From NCBI GenBank assembly GCA_920105625.2, contig OV050030.1, positions 247,845,889 through 247,909,888 on the forward strand: 64,000 nucleotides of DNA. Reading direction: 5' to 3'. The position numbers and the translations under genes are program-made. Each line of letters starts with the position of its first letter. The first letter of the stretch is position 1. This DNA comes from Clusia tigrina. Taxonomy: Eukaryota; Arthropoda; Insecta; Diptera; Clusiidae. Below, piece by piece: positions 1-11,695 of the stretch. The notes below the pieces were generated by a model, which was not told the origin of the DNA, did no database searches, and saw only the letters and a program-made list of their open reading frames with translations.

Positions 1-84
1 AAAGTTACAAGCATTTGTATGTTGCAAACTTTGATGGGTATAGGACGTACCGTATAGAAGTTAGGGCCATTTGAAGTTTTATCA

Positions 85-280
85 GTGTTTGATTTGGGAC
101 TCAAGGGTAGCATAGCTTTGAGCGATAGCTTAAATTGACAAGAGGCTCGAGTACTTTATTGTTACAAAATTTCAAGTTTTTATGACGCTCCAGTAAAAAG
201 TTACAAGCATTTGTATGTTGCAAACTTTGATAGGTGTAGGACGTACCGTATAGAAGTTAGGGCCATTTGAAGTTTTATCA
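85..280 (+). repeat. Representative complete 196 bp monomer
   Basis: This is the first full monomer, used here to define positions 1-196. The consensus has about 73 G or C bases (37%). Landmarks: 'gtgtttgatttggg' at 1-14; 'agcgatagctta' near 37-48; an XhoI-type CTCGAG overlapping an AGTACT near 62-71; 'gttacaa' twice, near 77 and 116; A/T tracts near 82-88, 94-97, 111-115 and 189-192; a 9 bp dyad CAAACTTTG at 137-145; 'gttaggg' near 172-178. Common alternative states across the array are gggtAGcata/gggtACcata, gatAGc/gatAAc, ggTTTTatg/ggTTTCatg/ggTCTTatg/gATTTTatg, gTTgcaaac/gATgcaatc, gataGGtgt/gataTGtgt and agggCC/agggCT. Combinations of these identify monomer types and so reveal the HORs. 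Confidence 0.95.
129..172 (+). repeat. Near-invariant block of the monomer (positions 45-88), first copy
   Basis: Read by eye across the array, the stretch from 'cttaaattga' through 'ctcgagtacttta' to 'ttgttacaaaattt' changes much less than the flanking 30-40 bases. Most monomers match it exactly. Exceptions are scattered single changes such as TGA to TGG or TGC, 'gagcac' for 'gagtac', 'gattac' for 'gagtac', and 'ttattatta'. The neighbouring part just 3' ('aaggttttatgacg') has at least five common states. A conserved window inside a fast-evolving satellite can mark a protein-binding or nucleosome-positioning constraint. That function is inferred; only the uneven variability is seen, and it has not been quantified. 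Confidence 0.5.
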
Positions 281-868
281 GTGTCTGATTTGGGACTCAA
301 GGGTAGCATAGCATTGAGCGATAGCTTAAATTGACAAGAGGCTCGAGTACTTTATTGTTACAAAATTTCAAGGTTTTATGACGCTCCAGTAAAAAGGTAC
401 AAGCATTTGTATGTTTCAAACTTTGATAGGTGTCGGTCGTACCGTATAATAGTTAGGGCCATTTTAAGTTTTATCAGTGTTTGATTTGGGACTCAAGGGT
501 AGCATAGCTTTGAGCGATAGCTTAAATTGACAAGAGGCTCGAGTACTTTATTGTTACAAAATTTCAAGTTTTTATGACGCTCCAGTAAAAACTTACCAGC
601 ATTTGTATGTTGCAAACTTTGATAGGTGTAGGACGTACCGTATAGAAGTTAGGGCTACTTGAAGATTTATCAGTCTTTGATTTGGGACTCAAGGGTAGCA
701 TAGCTTTGAGCGATAACTTAAATTGACAAGAGGCTCGAGTACTTTATTGTTACAAAATTTCAAGGTTTTATGACGTTCCAGTAAAAAGTTACAAGCGTTT
801 GTATGTTGCAAACTTTCATAGGTGTAGGACGTACCGTATAGAAGTTAGGGCCATTTGAAGTTTTATCT

Positions 869-1045
869 GTGTTTTATTTGGGACTCAAGGGTAGCATAGC
901 TTTGAGCGATAGCTTAAATTGACAAGAGGCTCGAGTACTTTATTGTTACAAAATTTCAAGGTTTCATGACGCTCCAGTAAAAAGTTACAAGCATTTGTAT
1001 GATGCAATCTTTGTATAGAAGTTAGGGCCATTTGAAGTTTTATCA
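869..1045 (+). repeat. Short monomer, 177 bp (19 bp deletion), in P1
   Basis: After 'gatgcaatctttg' the sequence jumps straight to 'tatagaag', losing the usual 'ataggtgta...accg' stretch of 19 bases near position 1015. The phase mark moves from 869 to 1046. The identical deletion in the P2 copy (18049-18225) shows that it predates duplication of segment P. Confidence 0.93.
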
Positions 1046-1829
1046 GTGTTTGATTTGGGACTCAAGGGTAGCATAGCTTTGAGCGATAACTTAAATTGAC
1101 AAGAGGCTCGAGTACTTTATTGTTACAAAATTTCAAGGTTTTATGACGCTCCAGTAAAAAGTTACAAGCATTTGTATGTTGCAAACTTTGATAGGTGTAG
1201 GACGTACCGTATAGAAGTAAAGGCCATTTGAAGTTTTCTCAGTGTTTGATTTGGGACTCAAGGGTAGCATAGCTTTGAGCGATAGCTTAAATTGACAAGA
1301 GGCTCGAGTACTTTATTGTTACAAAATTTCAAGGTTTCATGACGCTCCAGTAAAAAGTTACAAGCATTTGTATGTTGCAAACTTCGATAGGTGTAGGACG
1401 TACCGTATAGAAGTTAGGGCCATTTGAAGTTTTATCAGTGTTTGATTTGGGACTCAATGGTATCATAGCTTTGAGCGATAGCTTAAATTGACAAGAGGCT
1501 CGAGTACTTTATTGTTACAAAATTTCAAGGTTTTATGACGCTCCAGTAAAAAGTTACAAGCATTTGTATGTTGCAAACTTCGATAGGTGTAGGACGTACC
1601 GTATAGAAGTTAGGGCCATTTGAAGATTTATCAGTGTTTGATTTGGGACTCAAGGGTAGCATAGCTTTGAGCGATAGCTTAAATTGACAAGAGGCTCGAG
1701 TACTTTATTGTTACAAAATTTCAAGGTTTTATGACGCTCCAGTAAAAAGTTACAAGCATTTGTATGTTGCAAATTTTGATAGGTGTAGGACGTACCGTAT
1801 AGAAGTTAGGGCCATTTGAAGTTTTATCA

Positions 1830-2024
1830 ATGTTTGATTTGGGACTAAAGGGTACCGTAACTTGAGCGGTAGCTTAAATTGACAAGAGGCACGAGTACTT
1901 TATTGTTACAAAATTTCAAGGTTTTATGACGCTCCAGTAAAAAGTTACAAGCATTTGTATGTTGCAAACTTTGATAGGTGTAGGACGTACCGTATAGAAG
2001 TTAGGGCTATTTGAAGATTTATCA
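1830..2024 (+). repeat. 195 bp monomer with 'accgtaacttgagcggtagc' signature
   Basis: This monomer has one T missing ('aacttgag' for 'aactttgag'), plus 'gggactaaag', 'gcggtagc' and 'gaggcacgag'. It begins ATG instead of GTG because 'cagtg' reads 'caatg'. The same set of marks recurs at 16482 and 19010. It is therefore a distinctive tag for tracing copies of segment P. Confidence 0.93.
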
Positions 2025-2595
2025 GTGTTTGATTTGGGACTCAAGGGTAGCATAGCTTTGAGCGATAGCTTAAATTGACAAGAGGCTCGAGTACTTTATT
2101 GTTACAAAATTTCAAGGTTTTATGACGCTCCAGTAAAAAGTTACAAGCATTTGTATGTTGCAAACTTTGATAGGTGTAGGATGTACCGTATAGAAGTTAG
2201 GGCCATGTGAAGTTTTATCAGTGTTTGATTTGGGACTCAAGGGTAGCATAGCTTTGAGCGATAGCTTAAATTGACAAGAGGCTCGAGTACTTTATTGTTA
2301 CAAAATTTCAAGGTTTCATGACGCTCCAGTAAAATGTTACAAGCATTTGTATGATGCAAACTTTGATAGGTGTACGAAGTACCGTATAGAAGTTAGGGCC
2401 ATTTGAAGTTTAATCAGTGTTTGATTTGGGACTCAAGGGTAGCATAGCTTTGAGCAATAGCTCAAATTGACAAGAGGCTCGAGTACTTTATTGTTACAAA
2501 ATTTCAAGTTTTTATGACGCTCCAGTAAAAAGTTACAAGCATTTGTATGTTGCAAACTTTGATAGGTGTAGGACGTACCGTATAGAAGTTAGGGC

Positions 2596-3592
2596 TATTT
2601 GAAGATTGATCAGTGTTTGATTTGGGACTCAAGGGTAGCATAGCTTTGAGCGTAAAATTAAATTGACAAGAGGCTCGAGTACTTTATTGTTACAAAATTT
2701 CAAGGTTTTATGACGTTCCAGTAAAAAGTTACAAGCATTTGTATGTTGCAAACTTTGATAGGTGTAGGACGTACCGTATAGAAGTTAGGGCCATTTGAAG
2801 TTTTATCTGTGTTTGATTTGGGACTCAAGGGTAGCATAGCTTTGAGCGATAGCTTAAATTGACAAGAGGCTCGAGTACTTTATTGTTACAAAATTTCAAG
2901 GTTTCATGACGCTCCAGTAAAAAGTAACAAGCATTTGTATGATGCAATCTTTGATAGGTGTACGTAGCACCGTATAGAAGTTAGGGCCATTTGAAGTTTT
3001 ATCAGTGTTTGATTTTGGAATCAAGGGTAGCATAGCTTTGAGCGATAGCTTAAATTGACAAGAGGCTCGAGTACTTTATTGTTACAAAATTTCAAGGTTT
3101 TATGACGATCCAGTAAAAAGTTACAAGCATTTGTATGTTGCAAACTTTGATAGGTGTAGGACGTACCGTATAGAAGTTAGGGCTATTTGAAGTTTTATCA
3201 GTGTTTGATTTGGGAATCAAGGGTAGCATAGCTTTGAGCGATAGCTTAAATTGACAAGAGGCTCGAGTACTTTATTGTTACAAAATTTCAAAGTTTTATG
3301 ACGATCCAGTAAAAAGTTACAAGCATTTGTATGTTGCAAACTTTGATAGGTGTAGGACGTACCGTATAGAAGTTAGGGCTATTTGAAGTTTTATCAGTGT
3401 TTGATTTGGGACTCAAGGGTACCATAGCTTTGAGCGATAGCTTAAATTGACAAGAGGCTCGAGTACTTTATTGTTACAAAATTTCAAGGTCTTATGACGC
3501 TCCAGTAAAAAGTTACAAGCATTTGTATGTTGCAAACTTTGATAGGTGTAGGACGTACCGTATAGAAGTTAGGGCCATTTGAAGATTTATCA
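2596..3592 (+). repeat. Bridge segment, homologous to about 25460-26420
   Basis: About five monomers marked by 'cgtaaaattaaattg' at 2652, 'gacgttccag', 'atctgtg', 'gtaacaagcatttgtatgat' near 2924, 'gtacgtagcacc', and two monomers with 'gacgatccag', the second also reading 'caaagttttatg' near 3290. The same order follows the second 14-mer copy at about 25460-26420 (offset about 22864 bp). The right part passes into the 10-mer HOR. Confidence 0.8.
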
Positions 3593-6500
3593 GTGTTTGA
3601 TTTGGGACTCAAGGGTAGCATAACTTTGAGCGATAACTTAAATTGGCAAGAGGCTCGAGTACTTTATTGTTACAAAATTTCAAGATTTTATGACGCTCCA
3701 GTAAAAAGTTACAAGCATTTGTATGTTGCAAACTTTGATAGGTGTAGGACGTACCGTATAGAAGTTAGGGCCATTTGAAGTTTTATCAGTGTTTTATTTG
3801 GGACTCAAGGGTAGCATAGCTTTAAGCGATAGCTTAAATTGACAAGAGGCTCGAGTACTTTATTGTTACAAAATTTCAAGGTTTCATGACGCTCCAGTAA
3901 AAAGTTACAAGCATTTGTATGTTGCAACCTTTGATATATGTAGGACGTACCGTATAGAAGTTAGGGCCATTTGAAGTTTTATCAGTGTTTGATTTGGGAC
4001 TCAAGGGTAGCATAACTTTGAGCGATAACTTAAATTGACAAGAGGCTCGAGTACTTTATTGTTACAAAATTTCAAGATTTTATGACGCTCCAGTAAAAAG
4101 TTACAAGCATTTGTATGTTGCAAACTTTGATAGGTGTAGGACGTACCGTATAGAAGTTAGGGCCATTTGAAGATTTATCAGTGTTTGATTTGGGACTCAA
4201 GGGTAGCATAGCTTTGAGCGATAGCTTAAATTGACAAGAGGCTCGAGTACTTTATTGTTACAAAATTTCAAGGTTTTATGACGCTCCAGTAAAAAGTTAC
4301 AAGCATTTGTATGATGCAAACTTTGATAGGTGTAGGACGTACCGTATAGAAGTTAGGGCCATTTGAAGTTTTATCAGTGTTTGATTTGGGACTCAAGGGT
4401 AGCATAGCTTTGAGCGATAGCTTAAATTGACAAGAGGCTCGAGTACTTTATTGTTACAAAATTTCAAGTTTTTATGACGCTCCAGTAAAAACTTACCAGC
4501 ATTTGTATGTTGCAAACTTTGATAGGTGTAGGACGTACCGTATAGAAGTTAGGGCTATTTGAAGATTTATCAGTGTTTGATTTGGGACTCAAGGGTAGCA
4601 TAGCTTTGAGCGTAAAATTAAATTGACAAGAGGCTCGAGTACTTTATTGTTACAAAATTTCAAGGTTTTATGACGTTCCAGTAAAAAGTTACAAGCATTT
4701 GTATGTTGCAAACTTTGATAGGTGTAGGACGTACCGTATAGAAGTTAGGGCCATTTGAAGTTTTATCTGTGTTTGATTTGGGACTCAAGGGTAGCATAGC
4801 TTTGAGCGATAGCTTAAATTGACAAGAGGCTCGAGTACTTTATTGTTACAAAATTTCAAGGTTTCATGACGCTCCAGTAAAAAGTTACAAGCATTTGTAT
4901 GATGCAATCTTTGATAGTTGTACGTAGCACCGTATAGCAGTTAGGGCCATTTGAAGTTTTATCAGTGTTTGATTTGGGACTCAAGGGTAGCATAGCTTTG
5001 AGCGATAGCTTAAATTGACAAGAGGCTCGAGTACTTTATTGTTACAAAATTTCAAGGTTTTATTACGCTCCAGTAAAAAGTTACAAGCATTTGTATGTTG
5101 CAAACTTTGATAGGTGTAGGACGTACCGTATTGAAGTTAGGGCCATTTGAAGTTTGATCAGTGTTTGATTTGGGAATCACGGGTAGCATAGCTTTGAGCG
5201 ATAGCTTAAATTGACAAGAGGCTCGAGTACTTTATTGTTACAAAATTTCAAGGTTTTATGACGCTCCAGTAAAAAGTTACAAGCATTTGTATGTTGCAAA
5301 CTTTGATAGGTGTAGGACGTACCGTATAGAAGTTAGGGCTATTTGAAGTTTTATCAGTGTTTGATTTGGGACTCAAGGGTACCATAGCTTTGAGCGATAG
5401 CTTAAATTGACAAGAGGCTCGAGTACTTTATTGTTACAAAATTTCAAGGTCTTATGACGCTCCAGTAAAAAGTTACAAGCATTTGTATGTTGCAAACTTT
5501 GATAGGTGTAGGACGTACCGTATAGAAGTTAGGGCCATTTGAAGATTTATCAGTGTTTGATTTGGGACTCAAGGGTAGCATAACTTTGAGCGATAACTTA
5601 AATTGGCAAGAGGCTCGAGTACTTTATTGTTACAAAATTTCAAGATTTTATGACGCTCCAGTAAAAAGTTACAAGCATTTGTATGTTGCAAACTTTGATA
5701 GGTGTAGGACGTACCGTATAGAAGTTAGGGTCATTTGAAGTTTTATCAGTGTTTGATTTGGGACTCAAGGGTAGCATAGCTTTGAGCGATAGCTTAAATT
5801 GACAAGAGGCTCGAGTACTTTATTGTTACAAAATTTCAAGGTTTTATTACGCTCCAGTAAAAAGTTACAAGCATTTGTATGTTGCAAACTTTGATAGGTG
5901 TAGGACGTACCGTATAGAAGTTAGGGCCATTTGAAGTTTTATCAGTGTTTGATTTGGGACTCAAGGGTAGCATAACTTTGAGCGATAACTTAAATTGACA
6001 AGAGGCTCGAGTACTTTATTGTTACAAAATTTCAAGATTTTATGACGCTCCAGTAAAAAGTTACAAGCATTTGTATGTTGCAAACTTTGATAGGTGTAGG
6101 ACGTACCGTATAGAAGTTAGGGCCATTTGAAGATTTATCAGTGTTTGATTTGGGACTCAAGGGTAGCATAGCTTTGAGCGATAGCTTAAATTGACAAGAG
6201 GCTCGAGTACTTTATTGTTACAAAATTTCAAGGTTTTATGACGCTCCAGTAAAAAGTTACAAGCATTTGTATGATGCAAACTTTGATAGGTGTAGGACGT
6301 ACCGTATAGAAGTTAGGGCCATTTGAAGTTTTATCAGTGTTTGATTTGGGACTCAAGGGTAGCATAGCTTTCAGCGATAGCTTAAATTGACAAGAGGCTC
6401 GAGTACTTTATTGTTACAAAATTTCAAGTTTTTATGACGCTCCAGTAAAAACTTACCAGCATTTGTATGTTGCAAACTTTGATAGGTGTAGGACGTACCG

Positions 6501-7870
6501 TATAGAAGTTAGGGCTATTTGAAGATTTATCAGTGTTTGATTTGGGACTCAAGGGTAGCATAGCTTTGAGCGTAAAATTAAATTGACAAGAGGCTCGAGT
6601 ACTTTATTGTTACAAAATTTCAAGGTTTTATGACGTTCCAGTAAAAAGTTACAAGCATTTGTATGTTGCAAACTTTGATAGGTGTAGGACGTACCGTATA
6701 GAAGTTAGGGCCATTTGAAGTTTTATCTGTGTTTGATTTGGGACTCAAGGGTAGCATAGCTTTGAGCGATAGCTTAAATTGACAAGAGGCTCGAGTACTT
6801 TATTGTTACAAAATTTCAAGGTTTCATGACGCTCCAGTAAAAAGTTACAAGCATTTGTATGATGCAATCTTTGATAGTTGTACGTAGCACCGTATAGCAG
6901 TTAGGGCCATTTGAAGTTTTATCAGTGTTTGATTTGGGACTCAAGGGTAGCATAGCTTTGAGCGATAGCTTAAATTGACAAGAGGCTCGAGTACTTTATT
7001 GTTACAAAATTTCAAGGTTTTATTACGCTCCAGTAAAAAGTTACAAGCATTTGTATGTTGCAAACTTTAATAGGTGTAGGACGTACCGTATTGAAGTTAG
7101 GGCCATTTGAAGTTTGATCAGTGTTTGATTTGGGAATCACGGGTAGCATAGCTTTGAGCGATAGCTTAAATTGACAAGAGGCTCGAGTACTTTATTGTTA
7201 CAAAATTTCAAGGTTTTATGACGCTCCAGTAAAAAGTTACAAGCATTTGTATGTTGCAAACTTTGATAGGTGTAGGACGTACCGTATAGAAGTTAGGGCT
7301 ATTTGAAGTTTTATCAGTGTTTGATTTGGGACTCAAGGGTACCATAGCTTTGAGCGATAGCTTAAATTGACAAGAGGCTCGAGTACTTTATTGTTACAAA
7401 ATTTCAAGGTCTTATGACGCTCCAGTAAAAAGTTACAAGCATTTGTATGTTGCAAACTTTGATAGGTGTAGGACGTACCGTATAGAAGTTAGGGCCATTT
7501 GAAGATTTATCAGTGTTTGATTTGGGACTCAAGGGTAGCATAACTTTGAGCGATAACTTAAATTGGCAAGAGGCTCGAGTACTTTATTGTTACAAAATTT
7601 CAAGATTTTATGACGCTCCAGTAAAAAGTTACAAGCATTTGTATGTTGCAAACTTTGATAGGTGTAGGACGTACCGTATAGAAGTTAGGGTCATTTGAAG
7701 TTTTATCAGTGTTTGATTTGGGACTCAAGGGTAGCATAGCTTTGAGCGATAGCTTAAATTGACAAGAGGCTCGAGTACTTTATTGTTACAAAATTTCAAG
7801 GTTTTATTACGCTCCAGTAAAAAGTTACAAGCATTTGTATGTTGCAAACTTTGATAGGTGTAGGACGTAC
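3593..7870 (+). repeat. 10-mer (1960 bp) higher-order repeat
   Basis: Type-specific marks recur at exactly 1960 bp (10 x 196). The 'cgtaaaattaaattg' monomer lies at 2652, 4612 and 6572. The TGG-bearing monomer starts at 3593, 5553 and 7513. Stretches about 4140-5870 and 6100-7830 match closely. Copy 1 differs in the monomer after 3789 ('gttttatttggg', 'tttaagcg', 'gttgcaacctttgatatatg'). The repeat pattern breaks near 7870, where one copy reads 'gtattgaag...gtttgatcag' and the other 'gtatagaag...gttttatcag'. I see no unique sequence in it. Confidence 0.88.
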
Positions 7871-10800
7871 CGTATTGAAGTTAGGGCCATTTGAAGTTTG
7901 ATCAGTGTTTGATTTGGGAATCAAGGGTACCATAGCTTTGAGCGATAGCTTAAATTGACAAGAGGCTCGAGTACTTTATTGTTACAAAATTTCAAGGTTT
8001 TATGACACTCCAGTAAAAAGTTACAAGCATTTGTATGTTGCAAACTTTGATAGGTGTAGGACGTACCGTATAGAAGTTAGGGCTATTTGAAGTTTCATCA
8101 GTGTTTGATTTGGGACTCAAGGGTACCATAGCTTTGAGCGATAGCTTAAATTGACAAGAGGCTCGAGTACTTTATTGTTACAAAATTTCAAGGTCTTATG
8201 ACGCTCCAGTAAAAAGTTACAAGCATTTGTATGTTGCAAACTTTGATAGGTGTAGGACGTACCGTATAGAAGTTAGGGCCATTTGAAGATTTATCAGTGT
8301 TTGATTTGGGACTCAAGGGTAGCATAACTTTGAGCGATAACTTAAATTGGCAAGAGGCTCGAGTACTTTATTGTTACAAAATTTCAAGATTTTATGACGC
8401 TCCAGTAAAAAGTTACAAGGATTTGTATGTTGCAAACTTTGATAGGTGTAGGACGTACCGTATAGAAGTTAGGGTCATTTGAAGTTTTATCAGTGTTTGA
8501 TTTGGGACTCAAGGGTAGCATATCTTTGAGCGATAGCTTAAATTGACAAGAGGCTCGAGTACTTTATTGTTACAAAATTTCAAGGTTTCATGACGCTCCA
8601 GTAAAAAGTTACAAGCATTTGTATGTTGCAACCTTTGATATGTGTAGGACGTACCTTATAGAAGTTAGGGCCATTTGAAGTTTTATCAGTGTTTGATTTG
8701 GGACTCAAGGGTACCATAGCTTTGAGCGATAGCTTAAATTGACAAGAGGCTCGAGTACTGTATTGTTACAAAATTTCAAGGTCTTATGACGCTCCAGTAA
8801 AAAGTTACAAGCATTTGTATGTTGCAAACTTTGATAGGTGTAGGACGTACCGTATAGAAGTTAGGGCCATTTGAAGATTTATCAGTGTTTGATTTGGGAC
8901 TCAAGGGTAGCATAACTTTGAGCGATAACTTAAATTGGCAAGAGGCTCGAGTACTTTATTGTTACAAAATTTCAAGGTTTTATGACACTCCAGTAAAAAG
9001 TTACAAGCATTTGTATGTTGCAAACTTTGATAGGTGTAGGACGTACCGTATAGAAGTTAGGGCTATTTGAAGTTTCATCAGTGTTTGATTTGGGACTCAA
9101 GGGTACCATAGCTTTGAGCGATAGCTTAAATTGACAAGAGGCTCGAGTACTTTATTGTTACAAAATTTCAAGGTCTTATGACGCTCCAGTAAAAAGTTAC
9201 AAGCATTTGTATGTTGCAAACTTTGATAGGTGTAGGACGTACCGTATAGAAGTTAGGGCCATTTGAAGATTTATCAGTGTTTGATTTGGGACTCAAGGGT
9301 AGCATAACTTTGAGCGATAACTTAAATTGGCAAGAGGCTCGAGTACTTTATTGTTACAAAATTTCAAGATTATATGACGCTCCAGTAAAAAGTTACAAGG
9401 ATTTGTATGTTGCAAACTTTGATAGGTGTAGGACGTACCGTATAGAAGTTAGGGTCATTTGAAGTTTTATCAGTGTTTGATTTGGGACTCAAGGGTAGCA
9501 TATCTTTGAGCGATAGCTTAAATTGACAAGAGGCTCGAGTACTTTATTGTTACAAAATTTCAAGGTTTCATGACGCTCCAGTAAAAAGTTACAAGCATTT
9601 GTATGTTGCAACCTTTGATATGTGTAGGACGTACCTTATAGAAGTTAGGGCCATTTGAAGTTTTATCAGTGTTTGATTTGGGACTCAAGGGTACCATAGC
9701 TTTGAGCGATAGCTTAAATTGACAAGAGGCTCGAGTACTTTATTGTTACAAAATTTGAAGGTCTTATGACGCTCCAGTAAAAAGTTACAAGCATTTGTAT
9801 GTTGCAAACTTTGATAGGTGTAGGACGTACCGTATAGAAGTTAGGGCCATTTGAAGATTTATCAGTGTTTGATTTGGGACTCAAGGGTAGCATAACTTTG
9901 AGCGATAACTTAAATTGGCAAGAGGCTCGAGTACTTTATTGTTACAAAATTTCAAGATTTTATGACGCTCCAGTAAAAAGTTACAAGCATTTGTATGTTG
10001 CAAACTTTGATAGGTGTAGGACGTACCGTATATAAGTTAGGGTCATTTGAAGTTTTATCAGTGTTTGATTTGGGACTCAAGGGTAGCATAGCTTTGAGCG
10101 ATAGCTTAAATTGACAAGAGGCTCGAGTACTTTATTGTTACAAAATTTCAAGGTTTCATGACGCTCCAGTAAAAAGTTACAAGCATTTGTATGTTGCAAC
10201 CTTTGATATGTGTAGGACGTACCGTATAGAAGTTAGGGCCATTTGAAGTTTTATCAGTGTTTGATTTGGGACTCAAGGGTAGCATAACTTTGAGCGATAA
10301 CTTAAATTGACAAGAGGCTCGAGTACTTTATTGTTACAAAATTTCAAGATTTTATGACGCTCCAGTAAAAAGTTACAAGCATTTGTATGTTGCAAACTTT
10401 GATAGGTGTAGGACGTACCGTATAGAAGTTAGGGCCATTTGAAGTTTTATCAGTGTTTGATTTTGGACTCAAGGGTACCATAGCTTTGAGCGATAGCTTA
10501 AATTGACAAGAGGCTCGAGTACTTTATTGTTACAAAATTTCAAGGTTTTATGACGCTCCAGTAAAAAGTTACAAGCATTTGTATGTTGCAAACTTTGATA
10601 GGTGTAGGACGTACCGTATAGAAGTTATTGCTATTTGAAGTTTTATCAGTGTTTGATTTGGGACTCAAGGGTACCGTAACTTTGAGCGATATCTTAAATT
10701 GACAAGAGGCTCGAGTACTTTATTATTACAAAATTTCAAGGTCTTATGACGCTCCAGTAAAAAGTTACAAGCATTTGTATGTTGCAAACTTTGATAGGTG

Positions 10801-11040
10801 TAGGACGTACCGTATAGAAGTTAGGGCCATTTGAAGATTTATCAGTGTTTGATTTGGGACTCAAGGGTACCGTAACTTTGAGCGATAGCTTAAATTGACA
10901 AGAGGCTCGAATACTTTATTGTTACAAAATTTCAAGGTTTCATGATGCTCCAGTAAAAAGTTACAAGCATTTGTATGTTGCAAACTTTGATATGTGTAGG
11001 ACGTACCGTATAGAAGTTAGCGCTATTTGAAGTTTTATCA

Positions 11041-11198
11041 GTGTTTGATTTGGGACTCAAGAGTAGCAGAGCATTGAGCGACAGCTTAAATTGACAAGAT
11101 TGACGCTTCAGTAAAAAGTTACAAGCATTTGTATGTTGCAAACTTTGATGGGTGTAGGACGTACCGTACAGAAGTTAGGGCCATTTGAAGTTTTATCA
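11041..11198 (+). repeat. Short monomer, 158 bp (38 bp deletion)
   Basis: 'ttgacaagat' runs directly into 'tgacgcttcag' near 11097, removing 38 bases that include the CTCGAG and the TTGTTACAAAA stretch. One base at the join is not explained by either flank. The matching monomers near 34540 and 44140 are full length, so the loss is private to this copy. Confidence 0.92.
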
Positions 11199-11387
11199 GT
11201 GTTTGATTTGGGACTCAAGGGTAGCATAGCTTTCAGCGATTGCTTAAATTGACAAGAGGCTCGATTACTTTATTGTTACAAAATTTTTATGACGATCCAG
11301 TAAAAACTTACAAGCATTTGAATGTTGCAAACTTTGATATGTGTAGGACGTACCGTATAGAAGTTAGGGCCATTTGAAGTTTTATCA
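11199..11387 (+). repeat. Short monomer, 189 bp (7 bp deletion)
   Basis: 'aaaatttttatgacgatcc' near 11281 replaces 'aaaatttcaagtttttatg' plus 'acgatcc' in the related copies near 34775 and 44385. Seven bases are lost, with TTT at both edges, which is consistent with slippage between T runs. Confidence 0.92.
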
Positions 11388-11695
11388 GTGTTTGATTTGG
11401 GACTCAAGGGTAGCATAGCATTTTGCGACAGCTTAAATTGACAAGAGGCTCGAGTACTTTATTGTTACACAATTTCAAGGTTTTATGACGCTCCAGTAAA
11501 AAGTTACAAGCATTTGTATGTTGCAAACTTTGATAGGTGTAGGACGTACCGTATAGAAGTTAGGGCCATTTGAAGTTTTATCAGTGTTTGATTTGGGACT
11601 CAAGGGTAGCATAGCTTTGAGCAATAGCTTAAATTGACAAGAGGCTCGAGTACTTTATTGCTACAAAATTTCAAGGTTTTATGACGCTCCAGTAA

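Larger units (their letters stand above)
1..2595 (+). repeat. Segment P, copy 1 (P1)
   Basis: About 13 monomers that recur at 17181-19775 with a constant offset of 17180 bp. Shared private marks include 'gatgggtatagg' at 33, 'gtgtctgattt' at 281, 'gtcggtcgt' near 429, 'cagtctttgattt' near 671, a 19 bp deletion near 1015, 'cttcgatagg' near 1384, and a 1 bp deletion near 1863. By eye only about five substitutions separate the copies: at about 451, 501, 916, 1384 and 2335. The match ends near 2595, where this copy continues 'ggctatttgaagattgatcag' while the other continues 'ggccatttgaagttttatc'. The left end is cut by the window. Confidence 0.9.
7871..11695 (+). repeat. Diversified tail of the first 10-mer domain
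   Basis: Mixed monomer types whose order reappears inside both superblocks. Positions about 6260-8600 match 35590-37930 (offset 29332). Positions about 8885-11500 match 42333-44560 and beyond (offset 33448, before local deletions). The two offsets differ by 4116 bp, so the superblocks carry 21 extra monomers here, or this region has lost them. The 'catagcattttgcgacagc' monomer near 11415 and the 'agcagagcattgagcgacagc' monomer near 11066 are recognisable tags. Two deletions here are absent from the related copies. Confidence 0.82.

Noticed and set aside
61..66. Vertebrate-type telomere hexamer (TTAGGG) in most monomers ('gaagttagggcc')
   Set aside because: It occurs once per 196 bp and never in tandem, and is often altered (ttaatgcc, ttattgct, ttagcgcc). 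Coincidental.
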